This document shows positions 1 to 5,159 of a DNA stretch of 5,174 bases, piece after piece. Source of the DNA: an uncultured Eubacteriales bacterium (GTDB lineage Bacteria; Bacillota; Clostridia; Peptostreptococcales; Anaerovoracaceae); the NCBI GenBank assembly GCA_902766185.1, contig CACXCQ010000095.1, forward strand, positions 1 through 5,174, in the 5' to 3' direction. The notes beneath the pieces were generated by a model, which was not told the origin of the DNA, searched no databases, and saw nothing but the letters and a program-made list of their open reading frames with translations. The translations under genes and the position numbers were made by a program. Positions within the stretch are counted from its first letter, which is position 1. Each line of letters opens with the position of its first letter.

Positions 1-1131
1 CAGACCGAAAACTACAACGCAGGGACCGCGACGGCGGACATGACCATCTCCCCGGCGGACATGCAGGTGACTTCCGCGGGGTACGAAGGGACCTATGACG
101 GCGCGGCGCACAGCATCACCGTCAACGCTCCGGCCGGCGCGAAGGTAACGTACGCGGAGGCGGGCGGAGCCTTCACAGAGGAGATTCCTTCCTTTACGGA
201 CGCGGGCGAATATACGGTAGAATTTCGGGTGGCACAAAAGAACTACAGTGAATACGCGGGAAACCAGCAGGTGAAGATCTCGCCCGCTGCCATCACCATC
301 CGAGCGGACGACAGGAGCAGCGAATACGGAAAGGACCTGCAGGAGCTGACCTATACGGTGGGCGGCGCCTATGTCAAGGACGATGATCTTGGCGTAGCAT
401 TAAGCACCGACGCGAAGAAGGATGTGCCGGGGACCTATCCGATCAAAGTCAGCTGGAACGGGAACCCGAACTACGAAGCGGCTCTGACGGACGGCACATA
501 CAGTGTGGGCGATGCTCCGCCGGATCCGCCGAAACCGGATCCGGCAAAGGTCAGCGGAACGCTTCTGACAAAGATGACCGCTAAGGGAAGCCGCAGCCTC
601 GTTCTTTCCTGGAGCAGGATCGAAGGCGCGGATGGCTATGATGTGTTCTTTGCCATCTGCAAGAACAACATGAGATACAAGAAGGTGAAATCATTTGAAG
701 GGAACAACACCTTCCAGTGGACGAAAAAGAAACTGAAGAAAGGGACCTCGTACAAGGCCTATGTCAAGGCATGGATCATGAAGGACGGCAGGAAGACCTA
801 CGTCAGATCCGGTCTGATGGTCCACGCGTACACCTCCGGAGGAAGCAGACTCTACACCAATCCGAAGAGCGTGACGGTGAACAAGAAGAGCGTCGCACTC
901 AAAACTGGGGAGTCTTTTACGATCAAAGCGAGGGTGAATAAGCTACAGAAGGGGAAGAAACTGACACCGAAGAAGCATGTGAAGACCTTGCGGTATCTGA
1001 GCAGCGATCCGAAGGTCGCGACGGTCAGCGGAAACGGACGCATCACCGCCGCAGGCAAGGGCGAATGCAGCGTATACGTCTATGCTCCAAATGGGGTGAA
1101 GAAGACCGTTAACGTTACTGTAGTTGAGTGA
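1..1131 (+). CDS. C-terminal part of a large modular surface/secreted protein (MBG-like, FN3-like and Big2 domains); 5' end outside window
   Basis: The reading frame is open from base 1 (QTENYNAG...), so the gene starts upstream and 376 codons are visible. An in-frame ATG at 40 lies inside a repeat domain and is not the start. In window codons: 1-20 is the end of one MBG/YDG-like repeat (NY-AGTA-ISPAD pattern). About 22-97 is another (GYEGTYDGAAHSITV, TDAGEYTV, ISPAAI). About 98-170 is an MBG_2-like domain (ITIRADDRSSEYGKDL, PGTYPIKVSW, NPNYEA). A Pro/Asp linker (PPDPPKPDP) covers about 173-181. About 184-279 is a fibronectin-III-like module (LVLSWSRIEGADGYDV, GTSYKAYVKAW). About 286-375 is a Big2 Ig-like domain (VTVNKKSVALKTGESF, SSDPKVATVSGNGRITA, GKGECSVYVYA). 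Such proteins are exported and act in adhesion or wall association. There is no LPXTG, SLH or choline-binding tail: the protein ends directly after Big2, so any signal peptide or anchor must be upstream. The last two modules are strikingly lysine-rich. The domain assignment is by motif recognition; the ligand is unknown. Confidence 0.88.
   Translation, partial: QTENYNAGTATADMTISPADMQVTSAGYEGTYDGAAHSITVNAPAGAKVTYAEAGGAFTEEIPSFTDAGEYTVEFRVAQKNYSEYAGNQQVKISPAAITIRADDRSSEYGKDLQELTYTVGGAYVKDDDLGVALSTDAKKDVPGTYPIKVSWNGNPNYEAALTDGTYSVGDAPPDPPKPDPAKVSGTLLTKMTAKGSRSLVLSWSRIEGADGYDVFFAICKNNMRYKKVKSFEGNNTFQWTKKKLKKGTSYKAYVKAWIMKDGRKTYVRSGLMVHAYTSGGSRLYTNPKSVTVNKKSVALKTGESFTIKARVNKLQKGKKLTPKKHVKTLRYLSSDPKVATVSGNGRITAAGKGECSVYVYAPNGVKKTVNVTVVE
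519..545. repeat. 10-bp perfect inverted repeat inside the Pro-rich linker codons
   Basis: GCCGGATCCG (519-528) pairs with CGGATCCGGC (536-545) around a 7-nt loop. The core CCGGATCCG also occurs as a direct repeat (520-528 and 535-543), because GGATCC is its own reverse complement. It encodes the PPDPPKPDP linker between the MBG-like and FN3-like modules. It most likely reflects repeat expansion of a Pro-Asp linker rather than a regulatory site. Confidence 0.6.
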
Positions 1132-1146
1132 ATCGGGAACGATAAA

Positions 1147-1677
1147 ATGGAGAACCTGGAAGAAAGATATCTGTTCCGTACGATCGACCCGAATAATATC
1201 GGGGAAGCGGAGTACGCCGCCCACATGGAATCGGTGTGCTACGACAACCCGGCCGATGCGTGCACGAGGGAAGAGATCCTCGATCGCGCCGCTGCGGCAC
1301 CGGAACTGTTTCTGGTCGCTGAGGACAGGAGGACGGGCAGACTTGCCGGCATTATGAACGGTGTCGCAACGGATGAAGATGTATTTCGGGATGCGTTTTT
1401 CTCAGAGGCCAGCCTTTTGCATGACCCCGATGGGAGCACCGTGATGCTCTGCGGACTTGATGTTATGCCGGAGCATCGCGGGCGAGGCCTGGCGAGGGCC
1501 ATGGTCAGGCTGTACTGTCAACGAGAGAAGGAAAGGGGACGCAAACGCCTTCTGCTCACCTGTGTAGAAGACAAGATCAGTATGTACAAAGGTTTCGGCT
1601 TTCACCTGGTCGGCGTTTCCGCATCGGTCTACGGCGGTACGGTGTGGTATGACATGGATATGCTGTTACAGGAATGA
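1147..1677 (+). CDS. GNAT-family N-acetyltransferase
   Basis: This is a 176-residue protein, the normal size for a single-domain GNAT enzyme, which transfers acetyl from acetyl-CoA to an amine in the cytoplasm. Motif A, the acetyl-CoA pyrophosphate loop, is clear at residues 104-118: LDVMPEHRGRGLARA, with the R-G-x-G-x-A signature after strand beta4. Motif B follows at about 146-155 (MYKGFGFHLV), whose Tyr147 is at the usual position of the general acid. The stretch around 54-73 (LFLVAED-RTGRLAGIMNG) is the beta2-beta3 hairpin. The spacing resembles AANAT-like (arylalkylamine-type) bacterial GNATs, but the substrate cannot be read from sequence. The ATG at 1147 gives the full N-terminal strand and is preceded by a weak SD-like GGGA (1135-1138). 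An ATG at 1124 is in another frame and stops early. It lies 15 nt after the surface protein gene, so read-through transcription is possible, but the two have no obvious functional link. Confidence 0.9.
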   Translation: MENLEERYLFRTIDPNNIGEAEYAAHMESVCYDNPADACTREEILDRAAAAPELFLVAEDRRTGRLAGIMNGVATDEDVFRDAFFSEASLLHDPDGSTVMLCGLDVMPEHRGRGLARAMVRLYCQREKERGRKRLLLTCVEDKISMYKGFGFHLVGVSASVYGGTVWYDMDMLLQE

Positions 1678-1685
1678 AAAAAGTT

Positions 1686-1713
1686 TTGCGTTATCAGGGG
1701 ATTGTAGTAAAAT
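1686..1713 (+). promoter_or_regulatory. Candidate sigma-70/SigA-type promoter for the small ORF
   Basis: A -35-like TTGCGT (1686-1691) lies 16 nt from a -10-like TAAAAT (1708-1713; five of six match TATAAT). The predicted start of transcription is near 1720, in an A-rich stretch. It lies in the AT-rich gap just after the GNAT stop, immediately upstream of a dyad, an SD and a GTG-initiated small ORF. The -35 match is only to the TTG half, so this rests on position as much as sequence. Confidence 0.4.
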
Positions 1714-1727
1714 AAACCCAATAAAAG

Positions 1728-1744
1728 CAATCGTCGGACGATTG
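1728..1744. promoter_or_regulatory. Perfect 17-bp dyad, operator-like (caatcgtcggacgattg)
   Basis: CAATCGTC (1728-1735) and GACGATTG (1737-1744) are exact reverse complements around one central G. Its place just downstream of a candidate -10 and just upstream of the SD is typical of a repressor operator. Compact GC-centred dyads of this kind are common targets of TetR/AcrR-type dimers. No regulator gene lies in the window. As RNA it would form a 7-bp hairpin with a 3-nt loop, but no U-tract follows (ATAAGGAG), so it is not a terminator. Confidence 0.5.
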
Positions 1745-1746
1745 AT

Positions 1747-1752
1747 AAGGAG
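1747..1752 (+). promoter_or_regulatory. Shine-Dalgarno AAGGAG for the small GTG-start ORF
   Basis: AAGGAG is followed by 8 nt and then GTG at 1761. It is one of the strongest SD sequences in the window and lies in a region without another candidate gene, which is the main argument that translation really begins at 1761. Confidence 0.5.
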
Positions 1753-1760
1753 AACGCTTC

Positions 1761-1880
1761 GTGAAGAACAAGATCTTTGCGAGAGACCTGATCGCGGCAT
1801 GGATCTCTGTGAGTGCGTTGGTGTGCTCTGCTCTTAATATGCATGTTTCGCGGAATATGCTCAGATCAAAACAGTCGTAG
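1761..1880 (+). CDS. Small ORF, 39 aa, one hydrophobic segment: small membrane peptide or remnant 5' end of a lost membrane-protein gene
   Basis: GTG start, TAG stop at 1878-1880. The peptide begins MKNKIFARDLIAAWISVSAL, continues VCSALNMHVSRNMLRSKQS and ends. It has a positively charged N-terminus (K2, K4, R8), a hydrophobic core at about 10-25 and a basic tail, so it looks like a signal anchor or a single-span inner-membrane peptide. A strong SD with 8-nt spacing, a candidate promoter and a perfect dyad precede it. Two readings remain: a genuine small membrane protein, or the first 25-30 codons of a larger regulated membrane protein (for example a transporter) whose body was deleted. The N-terminus reminds me of MFS exporters of Clostridia, but I cannot verify that. 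I do not recognise a family. Confidence 0.4.
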   Translation: MKNKIFARDLIAAWISVSALVCSALNMHVSRNMLRSKQS

Positions 1881-1883
1881 ACA

Positions 1884-1901
1884 TGTCAGCGATTCCTGAC
1901 A
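1884..1901. repeat. Short 6-bp hairpin (TGTCAG/CTGACA)
   Basis: TGTCAG (1884-1889) pairs with CTGACA (1896-1901) across a 6-nt loop, 3 nt after the stop of the small ORF. No T-run follows. It may be a 3'-end structure of the small-ORF transcript; it could equally be chance. Confidence 0.3.
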
Positions 1902-1905
1902 CCCG

Positions 1906-1941
1906 GCGGAGAACAAAAGGGTCGGATGACCAGTTCTCCGC
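1906..1941. repeat. 9-bp perfect inverted repeat upstream of the HD gene
   Basis: GCGGAGAAC (1906-1914) pairs exactly with GTTCTCCGC (1933-1941) around an 18-nt loop. The following bases are TTTAGTATG, so it is at best a weak intrinsic terminator for the small-ORF transcript. It ends 42 nt before the ATG of the HD gene, so it could instead be an operator or a 5'-leader structure for the HD-PHP unit. The sequence alone does not decide between these. Confidence 0.4.
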
Positions 1942-1950
1942 TTTAGTATG

Positions 1951-1987
1951 CGAGGATAAAATGTGTTCCCCGAGGATACGAGAATGA
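1951..1987 (+). promoter_or_regulatory. Duplicated SD/start region of the HD gene with a possible 8-codon leader ORF
   Basis: CGAGGATA occurs twice (1951-1958 and 1971-1978). The first GAGGA lies 6 nt before an in-frame GTG (1963) and 4 nt before an out-of-frame ATG (1961). The second lies 7 nt before the ATG at 1984. The 1961 ATG opens a tiny ORF, MCSPRIRE, whose TGA (1985-1987) overlaps the 1984 ATG as ATGA, the classic coupling arrangement. TAAAAT (1957-1962) is also a fair -10 element, 17 nt after a poor -35 (TTCTCC, 1934-1939). If used, it would start the RNA near 1969 and leave only the 1984 start on the message. Confidence 0.3.
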
Positions 1988-2853
1988 CCAATAATGATTT
2001 TCAGATCGAAACAAGGCTTTATAAACTTGATCCGGAGCTGCATCGGCGGTTTCAGAACGCTGTTTGCACTCTCCAGATAATACTGTCCAGGTATCGCCAG
2101 TATTTTCCCGAGTACACGGATCACTCCGAACTGCACAGCCTGACGGTCATCGACTACTGCAATCAGCTGGTCGGTAAGAATGCGCGGCATCTGAACGCGG
2201 ATGAACTGTATGTCCTTCTGGTGAGCGGTTACTTGCACGACGTCGGCATGGGGATCCCGCAGAAGGACTATGAGACATTCTGTGAGGAGATCGATTTCGG
2301 GGATTATTTTGATACGCATGACAGAAAAGACACAACCAGGATCATCAGGGATTTTCACAATGAATTCTCCGGATGCTTCGTTCGGAAATATGCAGAGCTG
2401 TTCGAACTGCCTTCCGAGGAGCATACCTATGCGGCCATCCAGACCTGCCGCGGTCACAGAAAGACGGACCTCTTCGATGAGGAGGAGTATCCCCAAAGGC
2501 TGGTCATGCCAAACGGCAACGTGATCTGTCTGCCGTATCTGGCAGCCATCCTTCGCCTTGCGGATGAGCTGGATGTGAGCGCTGAACGGAACCCGGTCAT
2601 CCTGTATGACATCTCCTCGATCCAGGATGAAAAGCAGTTGCTCGAACACAAAAAACACGAGGCAATCAGACGGATGGACATCACTGAGGAGTCCATCATC
2701 CTATACGTCAAAACTTCGGAGAAAGAGATTCATGACGCCGTTCAGGACCTCGCCGACAAAGTGCAGAGAACCATGGATCACTGCATTGATGTCACAAGAA
2801 AGAGGACGCCGTACGAGATCACTCAGCGACAGGTCCTCATAAAGGACATATAA
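1984..2853 (+). CDS. HD-superfamily metal-dependent phosphohydrolase-like protein
   Basis: 289 residues from ATG 1984; an in-frame GTG at 1963 would add seven (MFPEDTR). I prefer the ATG because it has an equally good SD (GAGGA, 7 nt) and the stronger start codon. The HD-fold signature is readable: TDHSELH at 46-52 (first His), YLHDVGM at 83-89 (the HD doublet, H85-D86), CRGHRK at 155-160 (a further His) and ILRLADELDVSAER at 189-202 (the distal Asp helix typical of HD enzymes). The metal-ligand set looks intact, so an active phosphohydrolase or nucleotidase is likely, probably cytoplasmic since there is no signal peptide or TM segment. The C-terminal region (about 205-289), with SIILYVKTSEKEIHDAVQDLADKV at 237-260, is a small alpha/beta appendage also seen in HD proteins associated with sensing or conflict systems; that link is from memory. 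It is followed after one base by the PHP gene. The substrate is unknown. Confidence 0.8.
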   Translation: MTNNDFQIETRLYKLDPELHRRFQNAVCTLQIILSRYRQYFPEYTDHSELHSLTVIDYCNQLVGKNARHLNADELYVLLVSGYLHDVGMGIPQKDYETFCEEIDFGDYFDTHDRKDTTRIIRDFHNEFSGCFVRKYAELFELPSEEHTYAAIQTCRGHRKTDLFDEEEYPQRLVMPNGNVICLPYLAAILRLADELDVSAERNPVILYDISSIQDEKQLLEHKKHEAIRRMDITEESIILYVKTSEKEIHDAVQDLADKVQRTMDHCIDVTRKRTPYEITQRQVLIKDI

Positions 2854-2854
2854 C

Positions 2855-3718
2855 ATGAAGAAGATCGACTTACACATGCATACGACAATATCCGATGGAA
2901 CGGATAGTTTGGAGGAACTGATCACCCATATCCGTCAGAGCGGCATTGAACTGTTTTCCGTCACCGACCACGATTCGATCGATGGCGGGGATCTTATGCC
3001 CCGGCTCCTCACTGACCAGGAGGATGCTCCCGCCTTTATTCGCGGGGTGGAGTTTTCCTGCAGAGATGAGTATGGCAAGTATCACATTCTGGGATACGGA
3101 TACGATCCTCAGATCCCGGGAATAGGGGAGGTCGTTCGCCTGGGACACTCCTTCCGAATGAAGAAGACCAGGGAACGGCTGGCTTTTTTACAGGAGGAGT
3201 TCGGATTTGCGTTTTCTCAGGATGAGATCGACGGCGTCCTGAACATGGACAATCCGGGAAAACCCCATATCGCGAGGCTGATGATCAGTCATGGTTACGC
3301 CCGGGATATCCACGAGGCCATCTCTGAATACATAAATAAGAAACGCTTTAAGGGGATGCATGTCCGGCCGGAGGAGGCCATAGAAGGAATACGCAAAAGC
3401 GGCGGGATCCCGGTGCTGGCTCATCCGGTTTACGGAGACGGAGACCAGCTGATCATGGACGAGGAACTGGAAGGAAGAATCGAGTATCTGATCGGTTTCG
3501 GACTCCAGGGAGTCGAGGCTTACTATTCCGGATTCACCCTGCGGATGCAGGAACAGGTCCTGCAAATTGCCGCAGAGCATGGTCTTTATGTAACGGCCGG
3601 GAGCGACTATCACGGCACCTCAAAAATGGTAAAACTGGGTGATACGAACCTGGAGGACATCGCCGAGGCACCGGAAGGGCTCCACAGATTTCTCGAGGAT
3701 GTGCAGATTCTCGGTTAG
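2855..3718 (+). CDS. PHP-domain metal-dependent phosphoesterase (TrpH/YciV-like)
   Basis: 287 residues, the usual length for stand-alone PHP phosphoesterases of the TrpH/YciV group. Characterised members hydrolyse 3',5'-nucleoside bisphosphates (pAp) or act as 5'-3' exonucleases on short RNA. All PHP metal-binding motifs are visible: DLHMHTTISDG (5-15), VTDHDSI (36-42), RGVEFSC (63-69), YHILGYG (76-82), PGKPHIAR (134-141), PVLAHPVYG (186-194), GVEAYYSG (219-226) and AGSDYHG (248-254). The insert at about 85-170, with the GKPHIAR helix and the MHVRPEEAIEGIRKSGG segment, is characteristic of this group and separates it from histidinol phosphatase. The start at 2855 has SD AAAGGA (2841-2846, 8 nt away), which lies inside the end of the HD gene; the gap is one base, so the two are almost certainly one operon. 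A cytoplasmic, Mn/Fe/Zn-dependent enzyme is expected. Exact substrate is inferred, not shown. Confidence 0.9.
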   Translation: MKKIDLHMHTTISDGTDSLEELITHIRQSGIELFSVTDHDSIDGGDLMPRLLTDQEDAPAFIRGVEFSCRDEYGKYHILGYGYDPQIPGIGEVVRLGHSFRMKKTRERLAFLQEEFGFAFSQDEIDGVLNMDNPGKPHIARLMISHGYARDIHEAISEYINKKRFKGMHVRPEEAIEGIRKSGGIPVLAHPVYGDGDQLIMDEELEGRIEYLIGFGLQGVEAYYSGFTLRMQEQVLQIAAEHGLYVTAGSDYHGTSKMVKLGDTNLEDIAEAPEGLHRFLEDVQILG

Positions 3719-3752
3719 AAAACGTCATTTTTTTCACAATATGTTGGGAAAA

Positions 3753-3804
3753 CTCTCTTCACATGTATCTGTAGTGTCAGAAGAAGTAATCCTGTGAAGA
3801 AGAG
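3753..3804 (+). promoter_or_regulatory. Imperfect inverted repeat that would mask the SD of the two-TM gene
   Basis: CTCTCTTCACA (3753-3763) pairs with TGTGAAGA-A-GAG (3793-3804), 11 bp with one bulged A at 3801 and a 29-nt loop. The right arm overlaps the SD AGAGG (3801-3805), which lies 7 nt before the ATG at 3813. In RNA this would occlude the ribosome site, suggesting translational control or a thermosensor-like leader; as DNA it could be an operator. The rest of the 94-nt gap (3719-3812) holds a T7 run at 3728-3734 but no convincing stem before it, so I see no strong terminator after the PHP gene, and no convincing promoter. Confidence 0.4.
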
Positions 3805-3812
3805 GTAGTCAA

Positions 3813-4103
3813 ATGAGAACAGCAGAAGAACGGGTCGCGCGGCTCCACAGCAGGGCAGCGGAACTGCAAAAGCAGCAGACCCGGCGGAGTCTGGCCAGTC
3901 TGGGCGGCGTGTCGATGATCCTCACGGTCGTGTTGAGCGCGCTGATCGTGCGGACCGGCGGATCATCCCATACCCTGGCAGGAGATGAATTCACCGGCTC
4001 ATCTCTGCTCAGTGATGGGGCCGGCGGATACGTGCTTGCGGCGGTGATCGCCTTCTTTGTCGGCGTCACCGTTACCGCGGTCATATTTCGCACCAGGAGA
4101 TGA
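3813..4103 (+). CDS. Small two-TM membrane protein of unknown function
   Basis: 96 residues; ATG with SD AGAGG (3801-3805). Residues 1-25 form a charged, probably helical segment (AEERVARLHSRAAELQKQQ). TM1 spans about 28-46 (ASLGGVSMILTVVLSALIV). A Gly/Ser-rich 25-residue loop follows (RTGGSSH...LLSDGAGG), then TM2 at about 73-92 (YVLAAVIAFFVGVTVTAVIF) and a basic tail RTRR. Arginines before TM1 and after TM2 predict both ends in the cytoplasm and the loop outside. Small hairpin proteins with this layout occur in Clostridia, but I cannot name the family or assign a role. It precedes the PLP enzyme by 30 nt on the same strand and is likely cotranscribed with it, without an obvious functional connection. 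It has no signal-peptidase or lipobox motif. Confidence 0.75.
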   Translation: MRTAEERVARLHSRAAELQKQQTRRSLASLGGVSMILTVVLSALIVRTGGSSHTLAGDEFTGSSLLSDGAGGYVLAAVIAFFVGVTVTAVIFRTRR

Positions 4104-4121
4104 GGCCATGGATGTGCTGGT

Positions 4122-4130
4122 GGGAGGAGG
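4122..4130 (+). promoter_or_regulatory. Very strong SD (GGGAGGAGG) for the PLP enzyme
   Basis: This run offers two overlapping GGAGG cores 3 to 7 nt before the ATG at 4134, nearly the full anti-SD complement. It fixes the start at 4134 and predicts efficient translation independent of the small gene upstream. Confidence 0.65.
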
Positions 4131-4133
4131 ATC

Positions 4134-5159
4134 ATGTCTCTCGGAATCGAAAAAACCTGTTTTCTTAACGTGCCGACGCCTTTGCAAAGGCTGGACAGGA
4201 TATCGGCGGATCTCGGTGTGGACCTGTATCTGAAAAGGGATGACCTCACGGATTTCGGGACCGGTGGAAACAAGCTGCGCAAGCTTGAGTACTTCCTGAA
4301 GGATGCTGAAGATAAAGGGGCAAGCATGCTCCTGACGGTGGGCGGAGCCCAGACGAATCACGGACGGCTCACGGCTGCTGTGGCAGCCAAATACGGCCTG
4401 AAGGCCGCCATCGTCGCTGTGGATCCGTATCCCGGGGAGATCTCCGCCAACCTGCTTCTGGACGGCATCATGGACTGCCATGTATATCTGGCTGAACCGA
4501 AGGAAGGGCAGAAGGAATCCGTGCTTCTGGAACAGACCGTCACAGAGGTGACGGCTGAATGGGAAGCTCGGGGAGAAAAGGTCTATTACATTCCCATGGG
4601 AGGATCCAATGAGCTGGGTGCCCTGGGGTACTACGACTGCGCTCTGGAACTGGATGCTCAGGTCCGGCAGCTGGAACTTGCTGATCCCAGAGTTTTCGTT
4701 ACTGTGGGAAGCATGGGCACTTACATCGGAATGGCATCTGCCTTTGCGAATGAACATCTTCCCATGAAACTCACCGGGATCGGCGTGCTTCCTTACCGGG
4801 ACATTCAGCGGAGCGCTGCGGAATATTATGAACGTATGCGCGCAGCCTACGGACTTCCCGAGGAGTTGAAGGCGGAAGACTTCGACGTTACCTCGGCATA
4901 CGATTGCGGCGGATACAACAACCCGGTGGCGGAAGTCCGGGAGGCCATCTACTACATGGGCCGGATGGAGGGCATCATTCTCGATCCCTGTTATACCGGC
5001 AAGACCTTCTGCGGGATGCTCCGGATGATCGGGGAAGGCAAGATCCGCAAGGGTGACACGCTGATCATGCTTCACACCGGCGGGATCCCCGGGATCTACA
5101 CGAAACACCACCGCACAGAGATGGAAAAGGAACTCATGGATCACATCCACATTCTCTGA
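4134..5159 (+). CDS. PLP-dependent enzyme of the D-cysteine desulfhydrase / ACC deaminase family
   Basis: 341 residues, the normal full length of this fold-type II family. Named members convert D-cysteine to pyruvate, H2S and ammonia, or ACC to 2-oxobutyrate and ammonia. The N-terminus reads TPLQRLDRISADLGVDLYLKRDD. K47 in GTGGNKLRKLEY is the PLP Schiff-base lysine. QTNHGRLTAAVAA (73-85) is the substrate/carboxylate loop, where the better-known enzymes have QSN, so Thr74 replaces the usual Ser. VGSMGT (191-196) is the phosphate-binding loop, with Met where Gly is common. CGGYNNP (258-264) and LDPCYTGK (283-290) supply the two active-site tyrosines (Y261, Y287), and LHTGGIPG (313-320) closes the site. 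D-cysteine desulfhydrase or another D-amino acid/beta-elimination activity is more likely than ACC deaminase, but the loop changes make the substrate uncertain. Cytoplasmic. The start is set by a strong SD. The stop is 15 nt from the window edge; no terminator is visible. Confidence 0.88.
   Translation: MSLGIEKTCFLNVPTPLQRLDRISADLGVDLYLKRDDLTDFGTGGNKLRKLEYFLKDAEDKGASMLLTVGGAQTNHGRLTAAVAAKYGLKAAIVAVDPYPGEISANLLLDGIMDCHVYLAEPKEGQKESVLLEQTVTEVTAEWEARGEKVYYIPMGGSNELGALGYYDCALELDAQVRQLELADPRVFVTVGSMGTYIGMASAFANEHLPMKLTGIGVLPYRDIQRSAAEYYERMRAAYGLPEELKAEDFDVTSAYDCGGYNNPVAEVREAIYYMGRMEGIILDPCYTGKTFCGMLRMIGEGKIRKGDTLIMLHTGGIPGIYTKHHRTEMEKELMDHIHIL

Noticed and set aside
1728..1744. Dyad as a rho-independent terminator of the GNAT gene
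   Set aside because: It is followed by ATAAGGAG rather than a T-run and sits between promoter-like and SD sequences, so an operator is the better reading.
1649..1837. 62-codon + strand ORF starting inside the GNAT gene and running into the gap
   Set aside because: No SD, starts in another frame within a solid gene, and competes with the GTG ORF at 1761 that has a strong SD and a coherent hydrophobic segment.
1861..2658. 265-codon open frame on the - strand opposite the HD gene
   Set aside because: Also in register with the sense codons and explained by the same codon avoidance. The sense frame carries intact HD motifs.
3188..3613. 141-codon open frame on the - strand inside the PHP gene
   Set aside because: Register shadow of a well-conserved PHP coding sequence; no domain.
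3728..3734. T7 run after the PHP stop as an intrinsic terminator
   Set aside because: No GC-rich stem directly precedes it; only a weak AAAA/TTTT pairing is possible.
4108..4233. 41-codon ORF from ATG 4108, preceded by AGGAG at 4095-4099
   Set aside because: It overlaps the start of the PLP enzyme out of frame for about 100 nt, and its peptide past residue 10 is just the shifted reading of conserved codons. Probably chance.
3999..5150. 383-codon open frame on the - strand opposite the PLP enzyme gene
   Set aside because: It runs codon-in-register with the sense gene, so it stays open simply because the sense gene avoids TTA, CTA and TCA codons. The translation shows no recognisable domain, whereas the + strand protein is a full-length known family.
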